NCBI RefSeq assembly: GCF_000378985.1
Contig: NZ_KB905370.1
Location: 2,735,210 to 2,799,209, forward strand
DNA: 64,000 nt
Direction of reading: 5' to 3'
DNA from: Ensifer sp. BR816
GTDB taxonomy: Bacteria; Pseudomonadota; Alphaproteobacteria; Rhizobiales; Rhizobiaceae
A model generated the notes under the pieces. That model did no database searches, was not told where the DNA came from, and saw nothing but the letters and a program-made list of their open reading frames with translations. Each line of letters starts with the position of its first letter. Positions within the stretch are counted from its first letter, which is position 1. This document shows positions 8,008-16,301 of the stretch, in pieces. The position numbers and the translations under genes are program-made.

Positions 8008-10128
8008 ATGAGTTCGACCTTGAGGCTTGGCGGGCGAGGCGCAGTCCTTGTCCTGTTCGTATTCCTTCTTCAGCTGGTTTTCGGCCTGGCCGGTCCGCTG
8101 GCGGCTCAAGAGGCTGCTACGGCGGTGGCGCCGCCGCCCAAGGTCCAGCAGATGATCGAGTTGCTGGATGATCCGGAGGTTCGGCAATGGCTGGCGGCCA
8201 AGCAGGCCACGCCGCCGCCGGTGGCCGACGTGCCGCCGGGCGGGGTTGCCTCGCAATGGGTGGCGCAAATCAGAAGCCATCTTGGCGGCATGCGCAATGC
8301 CGCACCGCGTATGGTTCCCGAGTGGATGGCTGCCAGAGAGCGGATCGCGGGCGAGATGCACGAGGGGTCGATGCCGATCCTGCGCGCTTTCGGCTTCGTG
8401 CTCGTCGTCGGCTATGGCGCCGAATTGCTGCTGCGCTATTTCCTCCGCCGCAGTGCCGGCCGAAGTGCCGCGACGTCGGGAGCGGGCCTGGCCGCACTGT
8501 TACGCATCGCCCCGCTCATCGTCTTCGCGATCGCGGCAATTTCAGCTTTCGTGCTCGCCGATTGGCCGAAGCGTCTGGAGGCAGCCGTCGCGCCATTGCT
8601 GATTGCCTGGATCGTCGCTCGCTTGCTGATCGCGGTCGCTGCGGCCTTGAGGCCGGCAGACGAGAATGCGGAGGAAGTCGGTGCGCCGCAGGTCGGCATG
8701 GCGCCAACGCCGGATGTGGCGAGGTTCTGGCACAGGCGCTTCGTGCTGTTCGTCTGCGCGGTCGCGTTCGTGTGGGCGGTCATGGACACGATGCAGGCCC
8801 TTTCCTTCCCCGCCGATGTGCGGGATCTGACCGCCGCCGGTCTCGGGCTCATCATCCTCGGCATCGGCATCGACACCGTGCTCCGCCGGCCCGTCGCCGA
8901 AATCACGGCCGGGCGACGCTTCCTGCGCAACGCGCTGCTCGTCGCGTTCCTTATCCTGCTGTGGTTCGTCTGGGTTGCCGGCATGAAGGTGCTCTTCTGG
9001 CTCGGCGTCTATGTTCTTGGCCTGCCGCCGCTGCTGCGCTTCGTCAGCGCCACGACGCGGACCATGCTGGACGCCGAAGCGGCCGACAACGTCCGGGTGA
9101 TGCGCAACGTGATGATCGATCGCGGGGCGCGGTTCGCCATCATCGCGCTCGCAGCCGCCTGGCTCGCAGTCGTCTTCCGCTTCAACGGCAGCGCGATGAT
9201 GCAAGACGACGTCTTCAACCGCGTCTTCCGGGGCGTACTTTCCGGGATCGTCATCCTGCTCGCCGCGGATCTGATCTGGCAACTGACGAAGGAGTTCATC
9301 AATCTCCACGTCAAGCGGGCCAGCGTCGATGTTGCCGACCCGGTGCAACTCGCCCGCAGCATGCGGCTGCGCACCCTGTTGCCGATCCTGCGCAATTTTC
9401 TCGCAGTCTTCATCGCGGTCGTCGCCGGCATGATGGTGCTCTCCGGCCTCGGTGTCGCGGTCGGTCCGCTGATCGCCGGTGCCGGTGTTTTCGGCGTCGC
9501 CATCGGTTTCGGCTCGCAGACCCTCGTCAAGGACATATTGAGCGGCGTGTTCTACATGATGGACGATGCCTTCCGGGTCGGCGAATACATCCAGAGCGGC
9601 AGCTATATGGGGACGGTCGAGTCCTTCAGCATCCGCTCCGTCAAGCTGCGCCACCACCGCGGACCGGTGTTCACGGTTCCGTTCGGCACGCTCGGGGCCG
9701 TCCAGAACATGAGCCGCGACTGGGTCATCGACAAGTTCAAGATCAACGTCTCCTACGACACTAACGTCGCCAAGGTGAAGAAGGTCGTGAAGGGGGTCGG
9801 GGCAGCACTGCTCGAGGATGAAGAACTTGGTCCGTTGATAATAGAAACGGTGAAGATGAAGGGCGTCGAGCAGTTCGGCGACTACGGCATCACCTTGAGC
9901 TTTGCCATGACCACCAAGCCGGGTCACCAGACCCAGATCAGACGCCGCGCCCAGGCGATGATCAAGGAGGCGTTTGACGCCAATGGTATCAATTTTGCCT
10001 CGCCGACCGTCCAGGTCGCCGGCGATGAGACGCAAGCGGCCGCGGCAGCCGCCGCAACCCGCGATGCCATCGCCAAGAAGAACGCCGCCTTGGCTGCGCC
10101 ACAGGGAGGGGAGGCGGCCGCGGAGTAG
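8008..10128 (+). CDS. Large MscS-family mechanosensitive channel (YbiO-like)
   Basis: Integral membrane protein of about 706 residues with a signal sequence (RGAVLVLFVFLLQLVFG) and about ten predicted membrane segments between residues 120 and 490. The C-terminal half is the MscS core: a pore helix rich in Gly/Ala (GVAVGPLIAGAGVFGVAIGF), then FGSQTLVKDILSGVFYMMDD and the beta domain (FRVGEYIQSG, RHHRGPVFTVPFG). MscS channels release solutes on hypo-osmotic shock. Length and layout fit E. coli YbiO (MscM-type) more than small MscS. The tail is Ala/Gln-rich. ATG 8008 follows a G-rich site about five bases upstream; ATG 7978 in the same frame is the alternative. It sits between two glycosyltransferase genes, with no evident functional link. 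Confidence 0.87.
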   Translation: MSSTLRLGGRGAVLVLFVFLLQLVFGLAGPLAAQEAATAVAPPPKVQQMIELLDDPEVRQWLAAKQATPPPVADVPPGGVASQWVAQIRSHLGGMRNAAPRMVPEWMAARERIAGEMHEGSMPILRAFGFVLVVGYGAELLLRYFLRRSAGRSAATSGAGLAALLRIAPLIVFAIAAISAFVLADWPKRLEAAVAPLLIAWIVARLLIAVAAALRPADENAEEVGAPQVGMAPTPDVARFWHRRFVLFVCAVAFVWAVMDTMQALSFPADVRDLTAAGLGLIILGIGIDTVLRRPVAEITAGRRFLRNALLVAFLILLWFVWVAGMKVLFWLGVYVLGLPPLLRFVSATTRTMLDAEAADNVRVMRNVMIDRGARFAIIALAAAWLAVVFRFNGSAMMQDDVFNRVFRGVLSGIVILLAADLIWQLTKEFINLHVKRASVDVADPVQLARSMRLRTLLPILRNFLAVFIAVVAGMMVLSGLGVAVGPLIAGAGVFGVAIGFGSQTLVKDILSGVFYMMDDAFRVGEYIQSGSYMGTVESFSIRSVKLRHHRGPVFTVPFGTLGAVQNMSRDWVIDKFKINVSYDTNVAKVKKVVKGVGAALLEDEELGPLIIETVKMKGVEQFGDYGITLSFAMTTKPGHQTQIRRRAQAMIKEAFDANGINFASPTVQVAGDETQAAAAAAATRDAIAKKNAALAAPQGGEAAAE

Positions 10129-10206
10129 GTCGATTGGGGCGCTGCCGGTGGCCGCAGTCGCCGTGATGTTGACATCGGAGAGGTAAGGCGGGATAGGTCG
10201 CGGCGA

Positions 10207-11304
10207 ATGAGGATCGCCTTCTACGCACCGCTGAAATCTCCCGATCACCCGGTCCCTTCCGGCGACAGGCAGATGGCGCGCATGCTGATCGAAGCGCTCA
10301 GGCTGTCCGGACACGACGTCCATATCGCGTCGCAACTGCGTGCCTTCTCGCGTGAAGCGTCGGATGCGGCATATTGGGGCTTGCGCCAGCAAGCGGATGC
10401 GGAGATCGCACGTCTTCGCCGGACCTGGGCAAAGCACGGGCCGCCGGATGCCTGGTTCTGCTACCATCCCTATTACAAGGCCCCCGACCTCATCGGCCCC
10501 GCCCTGGCTGCGGAATTCGCCATTCCCTATGTGACGGCGGAAAGCTCCCATTCGTCGCGCCGCAACGAAGGGGCGAGGAGGCTCGCGCAGAACGCGGTCG
10601 CAGCCGGCGCAAGGCAGGCGGCGGTGAACATCTGCTTTACGACACGCGATCGCGAAGGGCTCGAAGAGGCGATACCTGGCGGCCGCTTTGCCATGTTGGC
10701 ACCTTTCATCGATGTCGGGCGTTTTCAGATCCCGTCGGGCCCGAAACCGAACGAGGCCCGCCTGATCGCGGTTGCCATGATGCGTCCAGGCGACAAGATG
10801 GACAGCTATCGGATGCTCGCGGCCGCCCTGCGATTGGTTGCCGACATTCCGTGGACGCTGACGATTGTCGGCGACGGTCCATCGCGCGCGGAGGTGCGAG
10901 AGGCGTTTGCCGGGTTTCCGGCGGAGCGGCTGGATTGGGCGGGCGAACATGCGCCTGCGGCGGTGGCCGACCTTCTCTGTGGTAGCGATCTCTATGTCTG
11001 GCCGGGGTGCGGCGAAGCTTACGGCCTTTCCTACCTGGAGGCGCAGGCCGCCGGGCTGCCGGTCGTGGCGCAGGCGACCGCCGGCGTACCTGAAGTTGTC
11101 AGAAATGGGGAGACCGGGCTGTTGACGGCGGCGGGTGACATCCCGCTTTTCGCAGAAGCGATCCGGCGCTTTCTCGGCGATGATGCGCTACGCGCCGAGT
11201 TCGGGCAGCGGGCGCGCCGCTTCGTGCTCGAGGAGCGCTCGCTGGCAGCCGCGGCCCAGCGTCTGGGGGCGATTTTTGACGCGTTTGTGAGGAGGGCGGC
11301 ATGA
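10207..11304 (+). CDS. GT4-family glycosyltransferase
   Basis: A 365-residue GT4-type glycosyltransferase. The N-terminus MRIAFYAPLKSPDHPVPSG is a family entry strand-loop with the Gly-rich donor/acceptor loop region; the C-terminal domain has LTIVGDGPSRAEV and the E-x7-E motif (GCGEAYGLSYLEAQAAGLPVV) followed by TGLLTAAGD. It resembles glycosyltransferases seen next to polysaccharide-deacetylase-like genes in rhizobia. Its stop overlaps the next start (ATGA at 11301-11304), so the two are translationally coupled and probably work in one pathway. The specific sugar is unknown. Confidence 0.82.
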   Translation: MRIAFYAPLKSPDHPVPSGDRQMARMLIEALRLSGHDVHIASQLRAFSREASDAAYWGLRQQADAEIARLRRTWAKHGPPDAWFCYHPYYKAPDLIGPALAAEFAIPYVTAESSHSSRRNEGARRLAQNAVAAGARQAAVNICFTTRDREGLEEAIPGGRFAMLAPFIDVGRFQIPSGPKPNEARLIAVAMMRPGDKMDSYRMLAAALRLVADIPWTLTIVGDGPSRAEVREAFAGFPAERLDWAGEHAPAAVADLLCGSDLYVWPGCGEAYGLSYLEAQAAGLPVVAQATAGVPEVVRNGETGLLTAAGDIPLFAEAIRRFLGDDALRAEFGQRARRFVLEERSLAAAAQRLGAIFDAFVRRAA

Positions 11305-12071
11305 ATACGGGGGCTATCTGGCAAGCGCTCATCGACAGGCTCGATCAAATGCAGGAAGCCGGCCAAAGCGCCGATTTCTGGTTGCGCGACGACGATGCGA
11401 TCGAACCGACGGCGGCGCTGCATCGATTGCTCGAACTGACGGATCGGTTTTCGGTGCCGCTGACCCTGGCGGTGATCCCGGCGCATACCGACGAGCGTCT
11501 TGAGCGCTGTCTCGCCGGCCACCGCGACGTCAACATCGCGGTTCACGGCTGGTCGCACGAAAACCATGCGCCGGCGGGAGAAAAGCGCCAGGAACTCGGC
11601 GGCCATCGCCCGGGCGGGACGGTCACCGAAGAGTTGCGCACCGGCTATGCTCGTCTCAAAGCCATCTTTCCAGCCTCCTTCGTGCCGTTGCTCGTCCCGC
11701 CGTGGAACAGGATCGATAGCGAAGTCGTCGCCGGGCTCGGCGCCATCGGCTTCAGAGCGCTTTCGGTCTTCGGACCGGAGGCAGGTGGCAAGACTGCCGC
11801 TCTCCTTCGACCGGGGTTACAGATCATAAACACGCATGTGGACGTCATTGACTGGCACGGAACGCGCGGCTGCCGCGATCATGCGCAGATCGTTCGGGAC
11901 ATTCTTGGCAGGCTGGAGCAAGTGGCCAAGGCCGGCGGCTCCGTCGGCATCCTCACGCATCACCTCGTCCATGACGAGAACGTATGGGCGTTTCTGTCCA
12001 AGTTGTTCGAGATAACCGCCACTCACCCGGCCTGCCGCTGGCGGAGGGTTTCCGATCTCATAGGTCAATGA
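11301..12071 (+). CDS. Polysaccharide deacetylase-like protein (NodB/CE4-fold)
   Basis: A 256-residue protein with a polysaccharide-deacetylase-like fold: WLRDDDAIEP (position of the catalytic/metal Asp pair), VPLTLAVIPAH, then the metal-binding HGWSHENH where CE4 enzymes have H-x3-H, and later LLVPPWNR, a region seen in NodB-like proteins as the R-x-P-W/Y block. Family members deacetylate N-acetyl sugars on glycans. It is fused by a 4-base overlap to the upstream glycosyltransferase, with a GGAGGG site before ATG 11301. Its 3' end overlaps the convergent metallo-hydrolase gene by 14 bases. Activity on a lipid-linked or polymeric glycan is inferred. Confidence 0.75.
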   Translation: MNTGAIWQALIDRLDQMQEAGQSADFWLRDDDAIEPTAALHRLLELTDRFSVPLTLAVIPAHTDERLERCLAGHRDVNIAVHGWSHENHAPAGEKRQELGGHRPGGTVTEELRTGYARLKAIFPASFVPLLVPPWNRIDSEVVAGLGAIGFRALSVFGPEAGGKTAALLRPGLQIINTHVDVIDWHGTRGCRDHAQIVRDILGRLEQVAKAGGSVGILTHHLVHDENVWAFLSKLFEITATHPACRWRRVSDLIGQ

Positions 12072-12888
12072 CCTGACCGTCCCGGGCGGCAAAGGCGCCC
12101 GCGAAGAATGCCTGCACTTCCTGCTCCATCGCCGCAAGTGCCGCGTCGGTGCGCGACGGATCGTGATGGAACATGGCCAGGCGCGGAACGCCGGCGGCCA
12201 TGGCGAGGCGCGAGCCGTGTATCCCGGTCGAATGACCGAAGCCGCGATAGGCGTCCATCTCCGATTCGAGATAGGTGCAGTCATAGACCAGGAGGTCGGC
12301 GCCGGCGATGAAATCGAGGAGGGCAGGGTCGAGAATGCCCGGCTCGTGCTCGGTATCATAGATGAGCGCGACGGCGCGGCCGCCCCAGTCGATCCTGTAG
12401 CCGACGCAGCCGCCCGGATGGACAAGGCTCATCGTGCGGACCGAAACGTCCTTTCGCGGCGACAGGGTCTCGCCCGGACGGAAATCGATCGTGTCGAGGC
12501 TTGCCTGACAGATGCCCGTGCTCACCGGAAACCACGGTGGCCGCATGAACGCATTGATCATCTCCGCCGTCGACATCTGGCCGTGGAGATGGCCGGACCA
12601 GAAACGGACCGCCGAACTGCAGCGGTAGATCGGCTTGAAATAAGGCAGCCCGATAATGTGGTCGTAGTGGGTGTGGGTGAAAAAAACGTCGAACTCGGAG
12701 ACGCCTTCGGACATCAAAGACAGACCGGCCTCACGCAATCCCGAGCCGGCGTCGAAGATCAGCACCTCGGCGCCACAACGGACTTCGATGCAGGGCGTAT
12801 TGCCTCCGTAGCGCAGGAACTGCTCACCGGAGACCGGCAAACTGCCCCTTACGCCCCAAAACTTCACTCGAAAGGTGTCGTCCTGCAT
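12058..12888 (-). CDS. Metallo-beta-lactamase-fold hydrolase
   Basis: A 276-residue MBL-fold hydrolase. It begins FRVKFWGVRGSLPVSGEQFLRYGGNTPC, typical of an MBL subgroup often found with c-di-GMP or cyclase-domain proteins, and has the metal motif THTHYDHIIGLP, a further ligand region LVHPGGCVGYRI, Asp in YDTEHEP and a final His in MFHHDPSRTD. The role could be hydrolysis of a cyclic nucleotide or phosphodiester, but that is not shown. It is on the minus strand, overlapping the 3' end of the deacetylase-like gene by 14 bases. Its 5' side faces a roughly 480-base intergenic region that carries two repeat elements. Confidence 0.8.
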   Translation of the reverse strand: MQDDTFRVKFWGVRGSLPVSGEQFLRYGGNTPCIEVRCGAEVLIFDAGSGLREAGLSLMSEGVSEFDVFFTHTHYDHIIGLPYFKPIYRCSSAVRFWSGHLHGQMSTAEMINAFMRPPWFPVSTGICQASLDTIDFRPGETLSPRKDVSVRTMSLVHPGGCVGYRIDWGGRAVALIYDTEHEPGILDPALLDFIAGADLLVYDCTYLESEMDAYRGFGHSTGIHGSRLAMAAGVPRLAMFHHDPSRTDAALAAMEQEVQAFFAGAFAARDGQVIDL

Positions 12889-12977
12889 TCCGTTTCGGTT
12901 TCATCCTGCCCGCCTCGGGCATTTTGCCCGGGCGCGCTGATTAGACAAGCACAAATCATGAGGGTCCTGCAATGCCA

Positions 12978-13085
12978 ATAGAGCGCCGCGCGCCCATGAG
13001 ATGCGCAAAGGTCGCTGCTGCACTTTGACGTGCTGCATGTTCTCATCCTCAAATCGGCTACGACTTATGGGAACAATGAGTAGCG
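12978..13085 (-). repeat. Sinorhizobium-type intergenic repeat element, copy 1 (diverged)
   Basis: A short intergenic element with GAGCGCCGCGCGCCC, GCACTTTGACGTGCTGCATG and TCATCCTCAAATCGG in the same order as a very common palindromic Sinorhizobium intergenic repeat that I know from memory. It is diverged from the usual form. It lies in the 480-base gap (12889-13366) between the divergent MBL hydrolase and DUF3095 genes and is inverted relative to copy 2 right beside it. Confidence 0.5.
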
Positions 13086-13090
13086 CTTGA

Positions 13091-13171
13091 CTGCATGTCT
13101 CCGTGGACTGGAGCCGATATTGGGGCAAGAAACATGCAGCAATTCAAAGGGATACAGCAATCTTTTGCCCG
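13091..13171 (+). repeat. Sinorhizobium-type intergenic repeat element, copy 2
   Basis: Second copy, opposite in orientation to the neighbouring copy 1. It starts CTGCATGTCTCC and contains ACATGCAGCAATTCAAAG followed by a run towards CTTTTGCCCGC. The core ACATGCAGCAATTCA is shared exactly with copy 3 near 18770, which is direct evidence that these are one repeat family. The remaining bases up to 13366 show nothing recognisable except the upstream region of the DUF3095 gene. Confidence 0.55.
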
Positions 13172-13366
13172 CTGAACGTAGGTAGGACGCTGAAGGATGC
13201 GGAATGCCTGTCGGCCGGCCACAGATGGAGTGCCATCATTGAAAGCTTACCGCCGGGCCTAACCTGGTTTAAGGGTTGTCTTCAGCGATTGAGGATTGTG
13301 GCGTTCCCGTCAGTCTTGAAAATCGGTAGCAATTGCCATTCGCGTGGCGAAGGGGGTCAGGCATCC

Positions 13367-14545
13367 ATGGCGCAACTGGCGGACACGCAGTTTTACGAGA
13401 GCCTGCCACTTTTCGAAGCCTTCGAAGGCGTTGCCGACGAGGCCAACTACCGGCCATTGCCTGAGGGGTGGGCGCTGGCGGTTGCCGACATCGTCGATTC
13501 GACCGGGGCGATTGCGGAGGGGCGCTACAAAAGCGTCAACATGGCCGGCGCCAGTGTGATCTCGGCCTTGATGAACGCGCTGGAGGAAACAAATCTGCCT
13601 TTCGTCTTCGGAGGCGATGGGGCGCTGGCCGCCATACCCGCGGCCCTGGCGCCGAAAGCCCGCACGGCTCTCGCCGCCGCCAGGACCTGGGTGGCGGAAG
13701 AGCTTGGCCTCGATTTACGGGCCGCGCTCGTTCCGGTCGCCGATATTCGCGCCAGCGGACTCGATATGCGCGTCGCCCGCTTCAAGGCGAGCGAGGACGT
13801 TTCCTACGCGATGTTTTCCGGCGGCGGCGCAAGCTGGGCGGAAGCGGAGATGAAGGCGGGGCGCTACCAGATCGACGCCGCGGCACCCGGAACGAGGCCG
13901 GACCTCACCGGATTGTCCTGTCGCTGGAACCCGATCGCCTCCCGGCACGGGGCGATCGTCTCGATCATCGCTGTTCCCGCCGGGCTCGGCAACGGTCCGG
14001 AGTTCCAGGCGCTGATCGCGGACGTCGTGGCGCTGGCCGAGGGGGAGGAGCGGGGCGGCCACCCCGTTCCGGAGGCCGGTCCTGAGCCTCACCTATCGAT
14101 GCGGGGGGTGACGATGGAAGCGCGCGCAAGGGCTTCGGCGGCTCGCCGGCTGCTGGTCTGGCCCCTCGTCGCCGTGCAGAGCCTCCTGCTTTTTCTCTGC
14201 TTCAGGTTCGGAGTGAATTTCGGGCCGTTCGATGTCACACGATACGCGCATGACCTCGCCAGCAATTCCGATTTCCGCAAGTTCGACGACGGGTTGAAGA
14301 TGACGATCGACGTCGGCATCGATCGGCTGCGCCGCATCGAGGAGCGGTTGAAACAGGGCGTCGCGGCGGGTATTTGCCGTTACGGGCTGCACCAGCAGGA
14401 GTCTGCGCTGATGACCTGCATCGTTCCATCGCCGATGAGCCGCGACCACATGCACTTCATCGACGGCGCGGCCGGCGGCTACGCGATGGCGGCGAAAAAC
14501 CTCAAGGCGACCCATTCGGGGCCGGTTCGCGGGGCGATCGCCTGA
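13367..14545 (+). CDS. DUF3095 protein with a nucleotide-cyclase-like N-terminal domain
   Basis: A 392-residue protein of the DUF3095 family, function not established. The N-terminal part contains ADIVDST (Asp 41) and FGGDGALAAIP (Asp 84). These correspond in motif and spacing (43 residues) to the two metal-binding Asp sites of the class III cyclase encoded nearby at 16302 (ADMRDST, Asp 226; GDGFIAVYP, Asp 270; spacing 44). The C-terminal part has a hydrophobic segment (LLVWPLVAVQSLLLFLCFRFG). ATG 13367 has an AGGGGG site about ten bases upstream; the frame is open to 13103 but that part overlaps a repeat element. The stop is only 7 bases from the convergent dehydrogenase stop. I infer a cyclase-fold enzyme or sensor. 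Confidence 0.72.
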   Translation: MAQLADTQFYESLPLFEAFEGVADEANYRPLPEGWALAVADIVDSTGAIAEGRYKSVNMAGASVISALMNALEETNLPFVFGGDGALAAIPAALAPKARTALAAARTWVAEELGLDLRAALVPVADIRASGLDMRVARFKASEDVSYAMFSGGGASWAEAEMKAGRYQIDAAAPGTRPDLTGLSCRWNPIASRHGAIVSIIAVPAGLGNGPEFQALIADVVALAEGEERGGHPVPEAGPEPHLSMRGVTMEARARASAARRLLVWPLVAVQSLLLFLCFRFGVNFGPFDVTRYAHDLASNSDFRKFDDGLKMTIDVGIDRLRRIEERLKQGVAAGICRYGLHQQESALMTCIVPSPMSRDHMHFIDGAAGGYAMAAKNLKATHSGPVRGAIA

Positions 14546-14552
14546 TCGGCGA

Positions 14553-15896
14553 TCATGCCTTGACGATGTGGTCCGCCGTCAGTCCGCGACGCGCAAAGAC
14601 ATTGCGCGTATCGACGACAAGCGACGTCCAATCAAGAAGCGCGGCGTAGTCGACGGCGTCGTGGTCGGTCGCGATGAGCACGGCGTCGAAATTGCGCACG
14701 GTCTTTTCATCGAAGGCGATCGACCGGCGTCCCTTGAGTGCAGCGTGCTCGCGGGTCGAGGGGATTTCCTCAACATGCGGATCGTAGAAGGCGGCTTTGC
14801 CGCCGCGTTCCTCGATGAGCTCGATCAGCCTGAGCGAGGGGCTTTCGCGAATGTCCGGCACGTTCTTTTTGTAGGCGAGGCCGATGATCAGCACGCTCGA
14901 ACGGCTGAGCGCCTTGCCTTGTCTGAGGTCGAGTGCCTCGGCAAGCCGCGTCACCACGTGGCGCGGCATGGCCGAGTTGATTTCGCCGGCGAGTTCGATG
15001 AAGCGGGTCGGCAGTTCGTATTCGCGCGACTTCCATGTGAGGTAGAAGGGGTCGATCGGGATGCAGTGGCCGCCAAGCCCTGGACCCGGATAGAACGGCA
15101 TGTAGCCGAACGGCTTTGTCTTTGCGGCCTCGATGACCTCCCATATGTCGATGCCCATCGCCTCGTAGACGACCTTGAGTTCGTTGACGAGGGCGATGTT
15201 GACGGCCCGGAAGATGTTCTCGGTCAGTTTTACCGCCTCGGCCGTCGCGTTCGAGGAGACCGGCACGACGGTCTCGACGACGGCGGCATAGAACTGCTCC
15301 ATCAACGCTGCCGCAAGCGGTCCGTCGCCGGCGACGACCTTCGGGATGCTCGTCGTTTCGAAGGTCCGGTTGCCGGGGTCTTCCCGCTCAGGTGAGAAGC
15401 CCAGGAAGAAGTCCTCACCCGATTTCAGGCCTGTCTCCTCCAAAATCGAGCGGACGACGCCGTCCGTCGTGCCAGGATAGGTGGTCGACTCGAGCACGAC
15501 GAGCTGGCCCGGCCGCAGGCAGGCCGCGATCGAGCGGGAGGTCTTTTCGACGAAGGAAAGATCGGGATCGCGATGCCGGGTGAGCGGTGTCGGCACGCAG
15601 ATGACAATCACGTCGCAACGCCCGAGTTCGCTGAAGTCCGTCGTCGAGCGAAACCGCCCGGCCGCGGCCTCTCGGTTCAGCGCATCGTCCGAGACGGCCT
15701 CGATATAGGAACGGCCGCCGTCGAGCGCGACGATCTTTGCCGGGTCTATGTCGAAGCCGGTGACCGGAAACCCCGAGCGGGCAACCGCGATGGCAAGCGG
15801 CAGGCCGACATAGCCGAGGCCGATGATGCCGATCCGGGCGGTGCGCGCGCTGATCGATTCAAGCAGCCTGTCGTGATGAACGGAGGTCAAGATCAT
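14553..15896 (-). CDS. Nucleotide sugar dehydrogenase (UDP-GlcNAc/UDP-glucose 6-dehydrogenase, WbpA/WecC type)
   Basis: Two-step NAD-dependent oxidation of a UDP-hexose(-amine) to the uronic acid. The 447-residue protein has the Rossmann motif IGLGYVGLPLAIAVA (about residue 20), the central dimerisation helix region (NATAEAVKLTENIFRAVNIA) and the catalytic Cys in PGLGGHCIPIDPFYL. The C-terminal domain has GLAYKKNVPDIRESP. The similarity is closer to WbpA/VipA-type UDP-N-acetyl-sugar dehydrogenases than to plain Ugd, judged by this last motif. The frame is open upstream to 16133, but ATG 15896 precedes the conserved domain; its ribosome site is weak. It would supply a uronic acid to the polysaccharide. 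It is divergent from the cyclase gene. Confidence 0.85.
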   Translation of the reverse strand: MILTSVHHDRLLESISARTARIGIIGLGYVGLPLAIAVARSGFPVTGFDIDPAKIVALDGGRSYIEAVSDDALNREAAAGRFRSTTDFSELGRCDVIVICVPTPLTRHRDPDLSFVEKTSRSIAACLRPGQLVVLESTTYPGTTDGVVRSILEETGLKSGEDFFLGFSPEREDPGNRTFETTSIPKVVAGDGPLAAALMEQFYAAVVETVVPVSSNATAEAVKLTENIFRAVNIALVNELKVVYEAMGIDIWEVIEAAKTKPFGYMPFYPGPGLGGHCIPIDPFYLTWKSREYELPTRFIELAGEINSAMPRHVVTRLAEALDLRQGKALSRSSVLIIGLAYKKNVPDIRESPSLRLIELIEERGGKAAFYDPHVEEIPSTREHAALKGRRSIAFDEKTVRNFDAVLIATDHDAVDYAALLDWTSLVVDTRNVFARRGLTADHIVKA

Positions 15897-16088
15897 TTCC
15901 AATTGTTGGCGGACACGCCGCTTTTTCGGCGGGCGGCCGCGCGAGCGGGTTCGGTTTTGTTGGCGACAAAGCGGCGCGAAGTCAAGCGCGGGCCAGGACG
16001 CAGCAGGCAGCGTCCGATCGGTAACCCCGACAATTACAGGGTGCAATTGAAGGGCCCGTTCCGTGTAGCATTCCTTCACGATTAAAAA

Positions 16089-16292
16089 TTGCGAACGTCT
16101 CTGGAAATCGGGCCCGGCGGTGAATATCTGCAAGACGATATCGTGGCGATCCGATCGCTGCGCGCCGCGGCCGTCAGATGCGGCCGGAGCCTTTCTTTAC
16201 TGACGGGTGCCACAGCCGATGCTGCCGGGCAGGCGATGTTGTTCGCCAGGCGCTGCGGGAGTGTTGTCGACATCCGCCATCGCGACAAATGA
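16089..16292 (+). CDS. Possible small protein upstream of the cyclase gene
   Basis: In the 405-base gap between the divergent dehydrogenase and cyclase genes an open frame of 67 codons (TTG start, or a later GTG at about 16143) ends 9 bases before the cyclase ATG. Codon third positions are GC-rich as in true genes here. The product contains GGEYLQDDIVAIRSLRAAA and LLTGATADAAGQAMLFARR. By eye its spacing resembles the start of phycobiliprotein-fold sequences (G-x-F/Y-L, LT-x-x-AD, A-x-x-LF), which is speculative. There is no good ribosome-binding site. It could equally be non-coding leader DNA. Confidence 0.25.
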   Translation: MRTSLEIGPGGEYLQDDIVAIRSLRAAAVRCGRSLSLLTGATADAAGQAMLFARRCGSVVDIRHRDK

Positions 16293-16301
16293 GGACGTGG
16301 A

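Noticed and set aside
8542..10950. 802-codon minus-strand open frame across the MscS and glycosyltransferase genes
   Set aside because: It is the mirror of high-GC plus-strand genes with clear domains; its translation is low-complexity and has no recognisable family.
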